Source: JAISGQ01 sp045604945 (GTDB lineage Bacteria > Bacillota > Clostridia > Oscillospirales > Acutalibacteraceae). Taken from it: a stretch of DNA of 41,194 nt. Below, one piece after another: positions 9,128-17,086 of the stretch. The stretch spans positions 1 through 41,194 of the forward strand of contig JAZUPA010000010.1 in NCBI GenBank assembly GCA_045604945.1, read 5' to 3'. Position numbers and translations under genes: made by a program. A model generated the notes under the pieces. That model did no database searches. It saw only the letters and a program-made list of their open reading frames with translations, and was not told the origin of the DNA. How positions within the stretch are numbered: position 1 is the first letter of the stretch; each line of letters opens with the position of its first letter.

Positions 9128-9733
9128 ATGAAATTCATAGTTGCAACCAATAATAAAAAGAAGCTTTCCGAGCTTCAGAGGATACTGTCTCCTCTTGGAG
9201 TGGAAGTTTACACTGCAAAGGAACTTGGCTTTACATCTATCGACCCTGAAGAGACAGGCACTACCTTTGCAGAAAATGCCGAAATCAAAGCAAAAGCCTT
9301 CTGCGAGCATACAGGATTGCCTTCAATAGCTGACGATTCAGGTATCTGTGTTGATGCTCTTGACGGCGCTCCAGGAGTGTATTCCGCTCGATATGCAGGT
9401 GAGCCCTGCGACGATGAACGCAATATAGACAAGCTTCTTGAAGATATCAAAGATGTACCGAAGGAAAAGCGCGACTGTGCATTCGTGTGCAGTATATGCT
9501 GCGTTTTTCCTGACGGCGAAAAGCTTACAGCTGAGGGAAAATGCGAAGGCTATGTCGGTTATGAAAGAGTTGGCGATGGCGGCTTCGGTTATGACCCGAT
9601 ATTCATGCGCCATGACGGACGCAGTATTGCGGAGTATTCCGATGAGGAAAAGGATGCAATCAGCCACCGCGGAAATGCACTGCGTATATTTGCGGCAAAG
9701 CTTTCTGAATATTTGAAAACAAACGAGGTATAA
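9128..9733 (+). CDS. rdgB: RdgB/HAM1 family non-canonical purine NTP pyrophosphatase
   Basis: A 201-aa enzyme predicted to hydrolyse dITP, ITP and XTP to monophosphates, keeping deaminated purines out of DNA and RNA. The N-terminal ATNNKKKL is the family's substrate-binding start. It is followed by ETGTTFAENAEIKA, SIADDSGICVDAL, GVYSARYAG, GFGYDPIF and SHRGNAL, all in the expected order. The ATG at 9128 is preceded by AGGTG at a good distance. An in-frame ATG at 9068 would add 20 atypical residues overlapping the last hairpin of the spacer, so I rejected it. yhbY follows two bases after the stop. Confidence 0.95.
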   Translation: MKFIVATNNKKKLSELQRILSPLGVEVYTAKELGFTSIDPEETGTTFAENAEIKAKAFCEHTGLPSIADDSGICVDALDGAPGVYSARYAGEPCDDERNIDKLLEDIKDVPKEKRDCAFVCSICCVFPDGEKLTAEGKCEGYVGYERVGDGGFGYDPIFMRHDGRSIAEYSDEEKDAISHRGNALRIFAAKLSEYLKTNEV

Positions 9734-9735
9734 AA

Positions 9736-10041
9736 ATGTTGACTAGCAAACAGCGAGCCTTTTTAAGAGGTCTTGCAAATGATTACGAAGTAATTCTCAC
9801 CGTCGGAAAAGGCGGTATTGTTGAGACACTGGTAAAGCAGGCAAACGATGCCCTGACTGCCCGTGAGCTTATAAAGTGCCAGGCACTTGAAGCGTCTCCT
9901 CTGACTTCAAGGGAAGCAGCTGATGAGCTGGCAGAGGTCACAGGTGCTGATGTTGTACAGGTTATCGGCAGAAAATTCATACTCTACAGAAGAAACAGCG
10001 AAAAACCCGTTATAGAGCTGCCCAAGGTACGCAAAAAATAA
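9736..10041 (+). CDS. yhbY: YhbY-type CRM-domain RNA-binding protein
   Basis: A 101-aa single-domain CRM/YhbY protein of the family that associates with pre-50S ribosomal particles. Visible features are the N-terminal LTSKQRAFLRGLA helix, the GKGG loop characteristic of the fold, and an alternating strand pattern ending in GRKFILYRR. The basic C-terminal tail (KVRKK) fits RNA binding. It sits between rdgB and nadD with very short gaps, so it is most likely co-transcribed. The neighbouring nadD, yqeK and rsfS match the usual Firmicute yqeH-yhbY-nadD-yqeK-rsfS order. Confidence 0.92.
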   Translation: MLTSKQRAFLRGLANDYEVILTVGKGGIVETLVKQANDALTARELIKCQALEASPLTSREAADELAEVTGADVVQVIGRKFILYRRNSEKPVIELPKVRKK

Positions 10042-10054
10042 AGGGAGTGTATTT

Positions 10055-11227
10055 ATGCATCGCATAGGAATTTACGGCGGAACCTTTGATCCTATCCATG
10101 TGGGACACCTTAATCTCTGTGCGGCAATGAAGGAAAGACTGGAGCTTGATGAGATTCTGATCATCCCTACAGGGACATCGCCGCACAAAGCGATGTCAGC
10201 TACAAAGGCTCAGCATCGATTAAAGATGTGCGAGCTGGCTGTAAAGGATTACGGCTTGCATGCAAGAGTCAGCGATATGGAGATCCGCAGAGAGGGAAAA
10301 AGCTATACATTTCTCACTGTAACAGAGCTTCTTGAAAAGGAAAGCGACTGCGAGCTTTACCTTATCATGGGTGCGGATATGTTCATGTCTCTTGAATCCT
10401 GGTACAGATTTGATGATCTGAAGAATCTTGTGGTTTTTGCTGCGGTACAGCGTGATGATGTGTCAACGGCTGATCTTGAATCAGAAGCAGGACGACTGAG
10501 AGACATAGGATGCAGATGCGTTGTTGTCAGCCTGCCTGAAGTTGAGGTTTCTTCTACGGCAATCAGGAATGCAGTGTCCGCAGGAGAGAGCATAGAGGGT
10601 CTTGTAACAGAATCTGTTCAGAGCTTCATTGAAGATAAAGGGCTTTACAAAAGCTGTCTCTGCCCGGAAAAAAGGGAACACTACAAGAAAATTCTTCGCA
10701 TGCGCCTTTCGGATAAGCGCTACCGCCATTGCCTTGCAGTAGCAGAAGAGGCGGTAAGACTTGCAAGAAAATACGGTGCGGACCCTGTTGCAGCAGAGGA
10801 AGCGGGACTTCTTCACGATATTACAAAGGAAACCGATGAAGAGACCCATAAATTCATAATTGCCCAGAGAGAGACCATGACAGAGCTTGAAGAGAAGACT
10901 CACAAGCTCTGGCATGCAATGTCGGGAGCGGCGTATGTTGAGAAGCAGCTGAAGATAACAGATGAGGATGTAATAAATGCAATCCGTTATCACACAACGG
11001 GCAGGGCAGGGATGAGCCTGCTTGAAAAGGTGATCTTCATTGCAGATTTCACAAGCGCTGACAGAGACTACAGAGATGTTGATATAATGCGTAAAAAGGC
11101 TGATGAAAGCCTTGAAGAAGCTCTCAGGTATTCCCTTGGCTACACCATACGGGATATCGAAAAGCATGGAGGAACAGTCCATCCCGACACAGTTGATGCA
11201 TACGAAGAATACCGAATCAAAAATTAG
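10055..11227 (+). CDS. nadD: fused NadD-YqeK: NaMN adenylyltransferase and HD phosphohydrolase
   Basis: A 390-aa fusion of two proteins usually encoded by adjacent genes. Residues 1-200 are nicotinate-mononucleotide adenylyltransferase (NadD, NAD synthesis): GIYGGTFDPIHVGH carries the nucleotidyltransferase histidines, and SSTAIRNAV near 170 is the SxTxxR-like motif. Residues about 210-390 are a YqeK-type HD domain. Its histidine is in RYRHCLAVAEEAV, the HD pair in GLLHDITKE (near 252), and later ligands in AIRYHTTGR and IFIADF. YqeK family members hydrolyse diadenosine tetraphosphate. The reading frame is continuous through a short Cys-containing linker (CLCPEKREH). The start ATG has GGGAG upstream. 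Confidence 0.92.
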   Translation: MHRIGIYGGTFDPIHVGHLNLCAAMKERLELDEILIIPTGTSPHKAMSATKAQHRLKMCELAVKDYGLHARVSDMEIRREGKSYTFLTVTELLEKESDCELYLIMGADMFMSLESWYRFDDLKNLVVFAAVQRDDVSTADLESEAGRLRDIGCRCVVVSLPEVEVSSTAIRNAVSAGESIEGLVTESVQSFIEDKGLYKSCLCPEKREHYKKILRMRLSDKRYRHCLAVAEEAVRLARKYGADPVAAEEAGLLHDITKETDEETHKFIIAQRETMTELEEKTHKLWHAMSGAAYVEKQLKITDEDVINAIRYHTTGRAGMSLLEKVIFIADFTSADRDYRDVDIMRKKADESLEEALRYSLGYTIRDIEKHGGTVHPDTVDAYEEYRIKN

Positions 11228-11263
11228 TCCGTAAATACCGCTTTTGCATCTTGACAAGGGCGA

Positions 11264-11269
11264 TATAAT
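11264..11269 (+). promoter_or_regulatory. possible -10 element upstream of rsfS
   Basis: A perfect TATAAT lies between nadD-yqeK and rsfS. A perfect TTGACA at 11251-11256 is only 7 bases upstream, so the two cannot form one sigma-A promoter. The correctly spaced -35 position holds only CTTTTG. If this promoter is used it is weak or needs an activator. Confidence 0.3.
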
Positions 11270-11281
11270 AGAAACAGATAT

Positions 11282-11303
11282 TTGTGCCGCTGGCACAAGG
11301 AGG
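11282..11303 (+). promoter_or_regulatory. hairpin abutting rsfS ribosome binding site
   Basis: A 7-bp stem with a 3-base loop (11282-11288/11292-11298) shares its last two bases with the AAGGAGG site (11297-11303) of rsfS. Folding would partly occlude the ribosome binding site, so translational control is possible. Confidence 0.4.
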
Positions 11304-11310
11304 CTAAATA

Positions 11311-11685
11311 ATGAGCATAGAATCAAAAGAACTCGCACTGAAGATCGCAAATATACTGGATTCAAAAAAATCTCAGGATCTTGCGGTTATCAGAGTGGAA
11401 GATGTAACGACCCTTGCCGATTACTTTGTAATCGTAACAGGTAACAGCTCCACCCAGGTAAAGGCATTTGCCGATGAGGTGGAATTCAAGCTCAAGCAGG
11501 AGGGAATCAACCCCGGTCACGTTGAGGGACATACCACCCGCTCGTGGATAGTGCTTGACTACTACAGCGTAATAGTTCATGTCTTCGACCCCGAAGCCCG
11601 AGAGTATTATGATCTTGAAAGACTCTGGCTTGACGGTGAGAGACTGGACCCTGCACTTTATGCATATAAACCCGAAGAAAACTAA
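11311..11685 (+). CDS. rsfS: ribosomal silencing factor RsfS
   Basis: A 124-aa protein of the RsfS/Iojap family. These bind uL14 on the 50S subunit and block subunit joining when nutrients are scarce. Family blocks are clear: DVTTLADYFVIVTGNSSTQV, the GHTTRSWIVLDYYSVIVHVF core, and a C-terminal REYYDLERLWLDG. Length is typical. The ribosome binding site AAGGAGG is followed by ATG after 7 bases. It lies after nadD-yqeK, as expected, and 21 bases before leuS. That spacing leaves no room for a leader such as a T-box ahead of leuS. Confidence 0.95.
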   Translation: MSIESKELALKIANILDSKKSQDLAVIRVEDVTTLADYFVIVTGNSSTQVKAFADEVEFKLKQEGINPGHVEGHTTRSWIVLDYYSVIVHVFDPEAREYYDLERLWLDGERLDPALYAYKPEEN

Positions 11686-11706
11686 TCCTTACAGGAGCTG
11701 ATAAAA

Positions 11707-14121
11707 ATGAGTTACGGTAAATATGATTTCAAAACCATAGAGGCAAAATGGCAGGATATCTGGGATGAAAACAAGACCTTCTGCGCACCGAACAATTTCA
11801 GAAAGCCCAAGTTCTACGCACTGGTCGAGTTTCCTTATCCCTCCGGCGCAGGTCTCCATGTAGGTCACCCCAGACCTTACACCGCAATGGATATCGTTGC
11901 AAGAAAGCGCAGAATGGAAGGCTACAACGTTCTGTTCCCCATGGGCTGGGATGCATTCGGTCTTCCCACCGAGAACTACGCTATCAAGAACCACATCCAT
12001 CCTTCCATCGTTACCGAGAACAACGTAAAGCGCTTCAAGAGCCAGCTTCGCATGCTTGGTCTGTCCTTTGACTGGGACAGAGAGATCGATACCACCGATC
12101 CCAAGTATTTCAAGTGGACTCAGTGGATATTCCTCCAGCTTTACAAGAAGGGGCTCGCATATAAGAAGGAAATGGCTGTTAACTGGTGTACCTCCTGTAA
12201 GTGCGTTCTGGCAAACGAAGAGGTCGTAAACGGCGTCTGCGAGCGCTGCGGCAGCGAGGTTGTCAGAAAGGTCAAGAGCCAGTGGATGCTCAAGATCACC
12301 GCATATGCACAGAGACTTCTCGATGACCTCGACGGTCTCGACTACATAGAGAGAGTAAAGCTCCAGCAGAGAAACTGGATCGGACGCTCCACCGGTGCAG
12401 AGGTTGACTTCAAGACCACCCTCGGAGAAACTCTCAGAGTATACACCACCCGTCCCGACACCCTCTTCGGTGCCACCTACATGGTAATTTCTCCCGAGCA
12501 TCCCCTTATCGAGAAGCTTTCTGACAAGCTGACCAATATGGATGCAATCCGTGAGTATCAGGCAGCAGCAGCGAGAAAGTCTGATTTTGAGCGTACCGAA
12601 ATGGCAAAGGAAAAGACCGGCGTAAAGCTTGAGGGCATCAAGGCTATCAACCCCGTAAACGGCAGAGAGATCCCCATCTTCATCTCCGATTACGTTCTCG
12701 TTTCCTACGGTACAGGTGCTATCATGGCAGTTCCTGCACATGATACCCGTGACTGGGAATTTGCAAAGAAGTTTGACCTTCCCATCATCGAAGTCGTCAA
12801 GGGCGGCGATGTTGAGAAGGAGGCATTTACCGACTGTGAGACAGGCATAATGGTCAACAGCGGATTCCTCGACGGTCTCTCTGTTGAGGAGGCAAAGGTA
12901 AAGATCACCGAGTTCCTCACCGAGGAAAAGCTCGGCGAAGCAAAGGTCAACTTCAAGCTCCGTGACTGGGTATTCTCCCGTCACCCTTACTGCGGCGAGC
13001 CTATTCCTCTGGTATGGTGTGACCACTGCAACGAGTGGGTACCCATCCCCGAAGATCAGCTTCCTCTGACTCTTCCCGAGGTAGAGTCCTACGAGCCTAC
13101 CGATAACGGTGAATCTCCCCTTGCAAACATCACCGACTGGGTCAACACCACCTGTCCCAGATGCGGCGGTCCTGCAAAGCGCGAGACCGATACCATGCCT
13201 CAGTGGGCGGGTTCTTCCTGGTACTTCCTGCGTTACTGTGATCCCCACAACGACAAGGAGCTGGCAAGCAAGGCAGCACTCAAGTACTGGGGTCCTGTTG
13301 ACTGGTACAACGGCGGTATGGAGCACACCACACTTCACCTGCTCTACAGCCGCTTCTGGCATAAGTTCCTTTATGATATCGGCGTAGTACCCACTGCAGA
13401 GCCTTATGCAAAGCGTACAAGCCACGGCATGATCCTTGCAGCTGACGGCGGCAAGATGAGTAAGTCCAGAGGCAACGTTATCAATCCTGACGATGTTGTT
13501 GCACAGTACGGTGCAGATACAATGCGTCTTTATGAGATGTTCATCGGCGACTTTGAAAAGGCAGCACCCTGGCAGGAAAATTCTGTAAAGGGCTGCAAGA
13601 GATTCCTCGACAGAACATGGAACCTTCAGGATCATGTTCAGAAGGTTCGTATGCGTCCCGAGGTTGCTTCTTCCATTCACAAGACCATAAAGAAGGTCAC
13701 CGACGATATCGAGAACCTGAAGTTCAATACTGCAATCGCAGCACTTATGTCCCTGCTCAATGAGTTTGAATCCCTGAAGACCATCACCAAGGACGAATAT
13801 AAGGTATTCCTCCAGCTGCTCAATCCCTTTGCACCTCACATCACTGAGGAAATCTGGCAGAACATGGGATACAACGGAATGCTCAACCAGCAGAAGTGGC
13901 CGAAGTTCGATGCATCCAAGTGCATTGAGGAGACAGTGGAGATTCCTGTACAGGTAAACGGCAAGCTCAGAGCTACTGTCAAGGTTGCAGCCGATGCAGA
14001 CGCTCAGGCTGTCCTCGCAGCAGCAAAGGCTGATGAAACCGTAAAGAGCTTCACAGAAGGCAAGAATATTGTCAAGGAAATCTATGTTCCCGGTAAAATT
14101 GTGAACATTGTCGTAAAATAA
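11707..14121 (+). CDS. leuS: leucyl-tRNA synthetase
   Basis: An 804-aa class I aminoacyl-tRNA synthetase that charges tRNA-Leu. HVGH (51-54) is the HIGH motif and KMSKS is at 583-587. A CP1 editing domain lies between them, including the Thr-rich TRPDTLFGATYMV segment. Two CxxC pairs (CTSCKC with CERCGS, and WCDHC) suggest a zinc-binding insertion. The C-terminal anticodon-binding and tail region is complete. Codon use is strongly biased, with repeated use of a few codons such as AAG, CTC and ACC, fitting high expression. It is probably co-transcribed with rsfS. The long antiparallel open frame across it (11689-13839) is an artefact of this bias. Confidence 0.98.
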   Translation: MSYGKYDFKTIEAKWQDIWDENKTFCAPNNFRKPKFYALVEFPYPSGAGLHVGHPRPYTAMDIVARKRRMEGYNVLFPMGWDAFGLPTENYAIKNHIHPSIVTENNVKRFKSQLRMLGLSFDWDREIDTTDPKYFKWTQWIFLQLYKKGLAYKKEMAVNWCTSCKCVLANEEVVNGVCERCGSEVVRKVKSQWMLKITAYAQRLLDDLDGLDYIERVKLQQRNWIGRSTGAEVDFKTTLGETLRVYTTRPDTLFGATYMVISPEHPLIEKLSDKLTNMDAIREYQAAAARKSDFERTEMAKEKTGVKLEGIKAINPVNGREIPIFISDYVLVSYGTGAIMAVPAHDTRDWEFAKKFDLPIIEVVKGGDVEKEAFTDCETGIMVNSGFLDGLSVEEAKVKITEFLTEEKLGEAKVNFKLRDWVFSRHPYCGEPIPLVWCDHCNEWVPIPEDQLPLTLPEVESYEPTDNGESPLANITDWVNTTCPRCGGPAKRETDTMPQWAGSSWYFLRYCDPHNDKELASKAALKYWGPVDWYNGGMEHTTLHLLYSRFWHKFLYDIGVVPTAEPYAKRTSHGMILAADGGKMSKSRGNVINPDDVVAQYGADTMRLYEMFIGDFEKAAPWQENSVKGCKRFLDRTWNLQDHVQKVRMRPEVASSIHKTIKKVTDDIENLKFNTAIAALMSLLNEFESLKTITKDEYKVFLQLLNPFAPHITEEIWQNMGYNGMLNQQKWPKFDASKCIEETVEIPVQVNGKLRATVKVAADADAQAVLAAAKADETVKSFTEGKNIVKEIYVPGKIVNIVVK

Positions 14122-14142
14122 AAATGTTTACTCAAAATACTA

Positions 14143-14172
14143 TTGACATTTTGTTGTGTCATAGAGTATAAT
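14143..14172 (+). promoter_or_regulatory. consensus sigma-A promoter of rpsU
   Basis: A perfect TTGACA (14143-14148), an 18-base spacer and a perfect TATAAT (14167-14172). This is among the strongest promoters in the window and fits a ribosomal protein gene. Confidence 0.85.
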
Positions 14173-14232
14173 ACTCAGCGACCTAAGTTTAACACCCCGT
14201 GTTGAAAAGGCGGAGGGGAGGGAAAATCAATC

Positions 14233-14412
14233 ATGTCATCGGAAATCAAGGTAAGAGATAACGAGTCTTTGGAAAGCGCTCTGCGCCGCTTCAAGAGATC
14301 CTGCGCACGTGGCGGTATCATTCAGGAAGTCCGCAAGAGAGAAGCTTACGAGAAGCCCTCTGTCAAGCGTAAGAAGAAGTCCGAAGCCGCTCGCAAGCGC
14401 AAGTATAAATAA
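14233..14412 (+). CDS. rpsU: 30S ribosomal protein bS21
   Basis: A 59-aa, very basic protein of the small ribosomal subunit, acting near the anti-Shine-Dalgarno end of 16S rRNA. Family features are SEIKVRDNESLESALRRFKR at the start, the Arg/Lys-rich middle (EVRKREAYEKPS) and a lysine-rich tail ending RKRKYK. The ribosome binding region GGAGGGGAGGG lies upstream of the ATG. It is bracketed by its own consensus promoter and a 13-bp terminator, so it is a single-gene unit. It is shorter than 60 codons and easily missed by length-filtered gene finding. Confidence 0.97.
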   Translation: MSSEIKVRDNESLESALRRFKRSCARGGIIQEVRKREAYEKPSVKRKKKSEAARKRKYK

Positions 14413-14434
14413 TTGACTTCTACCAAAATGTAAG

Positions 14435-14464
14435 AAAGCGAGCAGAATAATTCTGCTCGCTTTT
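14435..14464 (+). terminator. terminator after rpsU
   Basis: A perfect 13-bp stem (14435-14447 with 14451-14463) with a TAA loop, ending in TTTT. It isolates rpsU from the next gene. Confidence 0.9.
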
Positions 14465-14488
14465 CTGTTAGGAAACGGAGAGACAAAG

Positions 14489-15001
14489 ATGCCTCTTTTA
14501 AAACCACGTCTTATGGTGGATAAAATGATAGACCTGGACATGGAATTCTTTCGTTCTGTGGGCTGCAAAGCAATTTTGCTGGATGTTGACAACACCATGA
14601 CGACCCACGACAATCCTACTCCTGCAGAAGGCGTTGTGGAGTGGATAGAATCCATGAAGAATAACGGTCTGAAGCTTATAATAGTATCAAACAACAGCGC
14701 TGAGAGAGTTGCGCCCTTTGCAGAAAAAATCGGTCTTGATTTTGTTGCCAAGGGAGCCAAGCCTCTTGCCAAGGGTTTCAAGGAAGCCTGCCGCAGGATA
14801 GATGTAAAACCGAAGGAAGCAGTAGCTATCGGAGATCAGATATATACAGATATCATCGGCGGAAACATTCTTGGTGCCTATACAGTGCTCACAGTACCGT
14901 ATGAGCTTGAGGACAAAACCTTTTTCAAAATCAAAAGAGCCCTTGAAAAACCCGTAATCGCATCATATAAAAGGAAAGCGAAGAGGAAGGATGCCAATTA
15001 G
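14489..15001 (+). CDS. YqeG-type HAD phosphatase
   Basis: A 170-aa haloacid-dehalogenase superfamily protein of the YqeG (HAD IIIA) type. Catalytic motifs are present: DVDNTM (the DxDxT nucleophile) near residue 32, VSNNS (motif II), the KP lysine in KGAKPLAKG, and GDQIYTDIIGG (motif III). The N-terminal LLKPRLMVDKMIDLD is typical of YqeG. Its substrate in bacteria is not known to me. In Bacillus, yqeG lies upstream of yqeH, aroE and yhbY, so it belongs loosely with the cluster here. It overlaps the next gene by 11 bases. GGAG lies about 10 bases before the ATG. Confidence 0.88.
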   Translation: MPLLKPRLMVDKMIDLDMEFFRSVGCKAILLDVDNTMTTHDNPTPAEGVVEWIESMKNNGLKLIIVSNNSAERVAPFAEKIGLDFVAKGAKPLAKGFKEACRRIDVKPKEAVAIGDQIYTDIIGGNILGAYTVLTVPYELEDKTFFKIKRALEKPVIASYKRKAKRKDAN

Positions 15002-15848
15002 ATTCGGACCTGCAGGAATGTGTGAAACGGCAGCTGCAGAAAAGATAAAAAGCACTGAGCGGCTCATGAGCTGGCTTGGAGAAAAAGGACTTAATGCCTT
15101 TGAATATCAGTGCGGCAGAGGAGTTCGTTTAAGCGCTGAAAAAGCAGCCATAATAAAGGATGCGGCAAAAAGCTCAGGCATAGTGATTTCGCTGCATGCG
15201 CCGTACTATATTTCCCTTGCTTCTGCTGAAGAGGAAAAGCGGATAAATTCTGTTGAATACATCCGTCAGAGTGCTGAGACGGTGAGTATGCTTGGCGGTG
15301 ACAGAATAGTTGTTCACCCGGGCGGACTGTCAAAGATGAGCAGGGAAGAGGCACGGGCTGAGGCTTGCGATACTTTTGCAAAGGCTCAGAATGTTCTTGA
15401 TGAACAGGGTCTGAGTCATGTGCATATATGCCCTGAGGTAATGGGCAAGATAAATCAGCTGGGCGACCTTGAAGATGTAATTACCTTCTGCACTCTCGAT
15501 GAGCGGTTTATTCCCTGCGTTGATTTCGGACATCTCAACAGCCGCACAGGGGGGTCACTGCGCACCGCGGATGATTATGCCCGAGTGCTCGATGAGCTTG
15601 AAAATCGGCTTGGCAGAGAGCGAATCTGCAATATGCACATCCATTTTTCAAAAATCGAATATTCAAAGGGCGGAGAGGTACGGCATCTTACATTTGAAGA
15701 TTCTGTTTTCGGTCCTGCACCGGAGCCCTTAATTGAGTGCATAGTAAAGCGCGGAATGACGCCAACGGTAATCTGTGAATCCGCAGGAACTCAGACCGCC
15801 GACAGCATTGCAATGCTTGAAATGCATAGATCATACAGTATCGTCTGA
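14991..15848 (+). CDS. endonuclease-IV-like TIM-barrel protein
   Basis: A 285-aa metal-dependent TIM barrel of the AP endonuclease 2 (Nfo) superfamily. Ordered candidate metal ligands are SLHAPYY, VVHPGG, CPEVMG, VDFGHLN, MHIHFSK and ICESAGT, matching the His/Glu/Asp zinc sites of endonuclease IV. The protein has the usual family length. Cleavage of abasic sites in DNA is the default prediction, but divergent members of this fold include sugar isomerases. The start overlaps the yqeG-like gene by 11 bases, so the two are translationally coupled. A 33-base gap precedes the M24 peptidase gene. Confidence 0.75.
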   Translation: MPIRFGPAGMCETAAAEKIKSTERLMSWLGEKGLNAFEYQCGRGVRLSAEKAAIIKDAAKSSGIVISLHAPYYISLASAEEEKRINSVEYIRQSAETVSMLGGDRIVVHPGGLSKMSREEARAEACDTFAKAQNVLDEQGLSHVHICPEVMGKINQLGDLEDVITFCTLDERFIPCVDFGHLNSRTGGSLRTADDYARVLDELENRLGRERICNMHIHFSKIEYSKGGEVRHLTFEDSVFGPAPEPLIECIVKRGMTPTVICESAGTQTADSIAMLEMHRSYSIV

Positions 15849-15881
15849 TCAGACGGAAAAATAAAGTAAGGAGAGAAAAAC

Positions 15882-16985
15882 ATGAGCAAGACATTTGTTC
15901 AGGAATACGCCGACAGAATAAAAGAATTCCAGAGCCGTCTGCCTGAGGGTGTTGACGGAGCGATTATATCTTCGGAAATTTCCAGAAGATATATGACAGG
16001 ATTCCCTGCATCTGACGGATTTCTTGTTATAAGCCGAGAGAAGAGCGTATTTACTACAGACTCCCGTTATACCGAGGCTGCAGAAAACAGCATCACAAAC
16101 AGCGAGGTGCGCGGTTTTAAGAAGCTCGGTGAAACAATGGCAGAGATCGCCTCTGACCTTGGAATAAAGAAGGCACTTATCGAAAGCGAGAGAGTGACCC
16201 TTTCCGAAGCTGCAAGATATGAAAAGCTTTTTGATACAATCGAGCTTGTAAAGACAGGGGAGCTTGATGATATTCTTAACGCAATGAGAGTATCAAAGTC
16301 CGAGTATGAGATTGAAAAGATCAGAGAAGCTCAGAAGATAACAGAGGATTCTCTTGAATATGTAATGAAAAATGTCCTTCGTGAGGGTGTCTCCGAAAAG
16401 GAACTTGCACTTGAAATCGAGTTCTACATGAGACGGAACGGAGCAGAGCGCATTGCATTCGATCTTATCGTCGCAGCAGGAGCAAACAGCTCCATGCCTC
16501 ACGCTGTACCTTCTGATTACAAGGTGCAGAAGGGTGATTTTATCACCTTCGATATCGGTGCAGTTGTTGACGGCTACCACTCTGATATGACAAGAACCAT
16601 CGTTTTCGGCAAGGCAAGCGATGAGCAGAAACTTATCTATAATACCGTACTTCGCGCACAGCAGGCAGCTATTGACTATGTACTGAACGGCGGAGATAAC
16701 CTTGCAGAATGTGATGCTGCAGCAAGAAAAGTAATTTCCGATGCAGGCTACGGCGAATACTTCGGTCATGGCACAGGTCATGGCGTAGGCGTTGAGATTC
16801 ATGAAACACCTTCTGTTTCTCCCGCTGCAAAGGGCGAAATTCCCAACGGAGCAGTAATCACTATCGAGCCCGGCATCTATCTTGCAGGCAAGGGCGGCGT
16901 CAGAATAGAGAATATGGTATACAAAACCGAAAATTCCGGCATCAATCTGACCAATATGCCCCGTGAACTTCTCGAAATAGGTTAA
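15882..16985 (+). CDS. pepP: M24 family Xaa-Pro aminopeptidase
   Basis: A 367-aa cytosolic dinuclear-metal peptidase that removes N-terminal residues ahead of proline. The N-terminal creatinase-like domain (1-130) is followed by the pita-bread catalytic domain. Metal ligands are visible: two Asp in FDIGAVVDGYHSD (near 223 and 234), His in GHGTGHGVGVEIHE (near 295), Glu in TIEPGIY (near 328) and Glu in RIENMV (near 342). A GGAGAG site precedes the ATG. Adjacency to efp is common in Firmicutes; both genes relate to proline-rich sequences. A separate promoter lies between this gene and efp. Confidence 0.93.
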   Translation: MSKTFVQEYADRIKEFQSRLPEGVDGAIISSEISRRYMTGFPASDGFLVISREKSVFTTDSRYTEAAENSITNSEVRGFKKLGETMAEIASDLGIKKALIESERVTLSEAARYEKLFDTIELVKTGELDDILNAMRVSKSEYEIEKIREAQKITEDSLEYVMKNVLREGVSEKELALEIEFYMRRNGAERIAFDLIVAAGANSSMPHAVPSDYKVQKGDFITFDIGAVVDGYHSDMTRTIVFGKASDEQKLIYNTVLRAQQAAIDYVLNGGDNLAECDAAARKVISDAGYGEYFGHGTGHGVGVEIHETPSVSPAAKGEIPNGAVITIEPGIYLAGKGGVRIENMVYKTENSGINLTNMPRELLEIG

Positions 16986-17021
16986 TTTTTCATGAATTTG
17001 AAATATTTTTGCATAATGTAC

Positions 17022-17050
17022 TTGCAAAATTCTCACAAATAATATACAAT
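17022..17050 (+). promoter_or_regulatory. promoter of efp
   Basis: -35 TTGCAA (17022-17027), a 17-base spacer and -10 TACAAT (17045-17050), in an AT-rich gap 37 bases upstream of the efp start. Confidence 0.6.
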
Positions 17051-17086
17051 TAACTATGGCAACTGACAACTTGGAGGTTTTATAAT

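Noticed and set aside
8343..9128. 261-codon minus-strand frame across the end of ftsY
   Set aside because: It is antisense to ftsY and the hairpin spacer, with Cys/Ser-rich composition typical of shadow frames.
11686..11706. T-box leader for leuS
   Set aside because: Only 21 bases separate rsfS and leuS, too short for a T-box.
11689..13839. 716-codon open frame on the minus strand
   Set aside because: It lies fully antisense to leuS, has no ribosome binding site or recognisable domain, and results from leuS codon bias.
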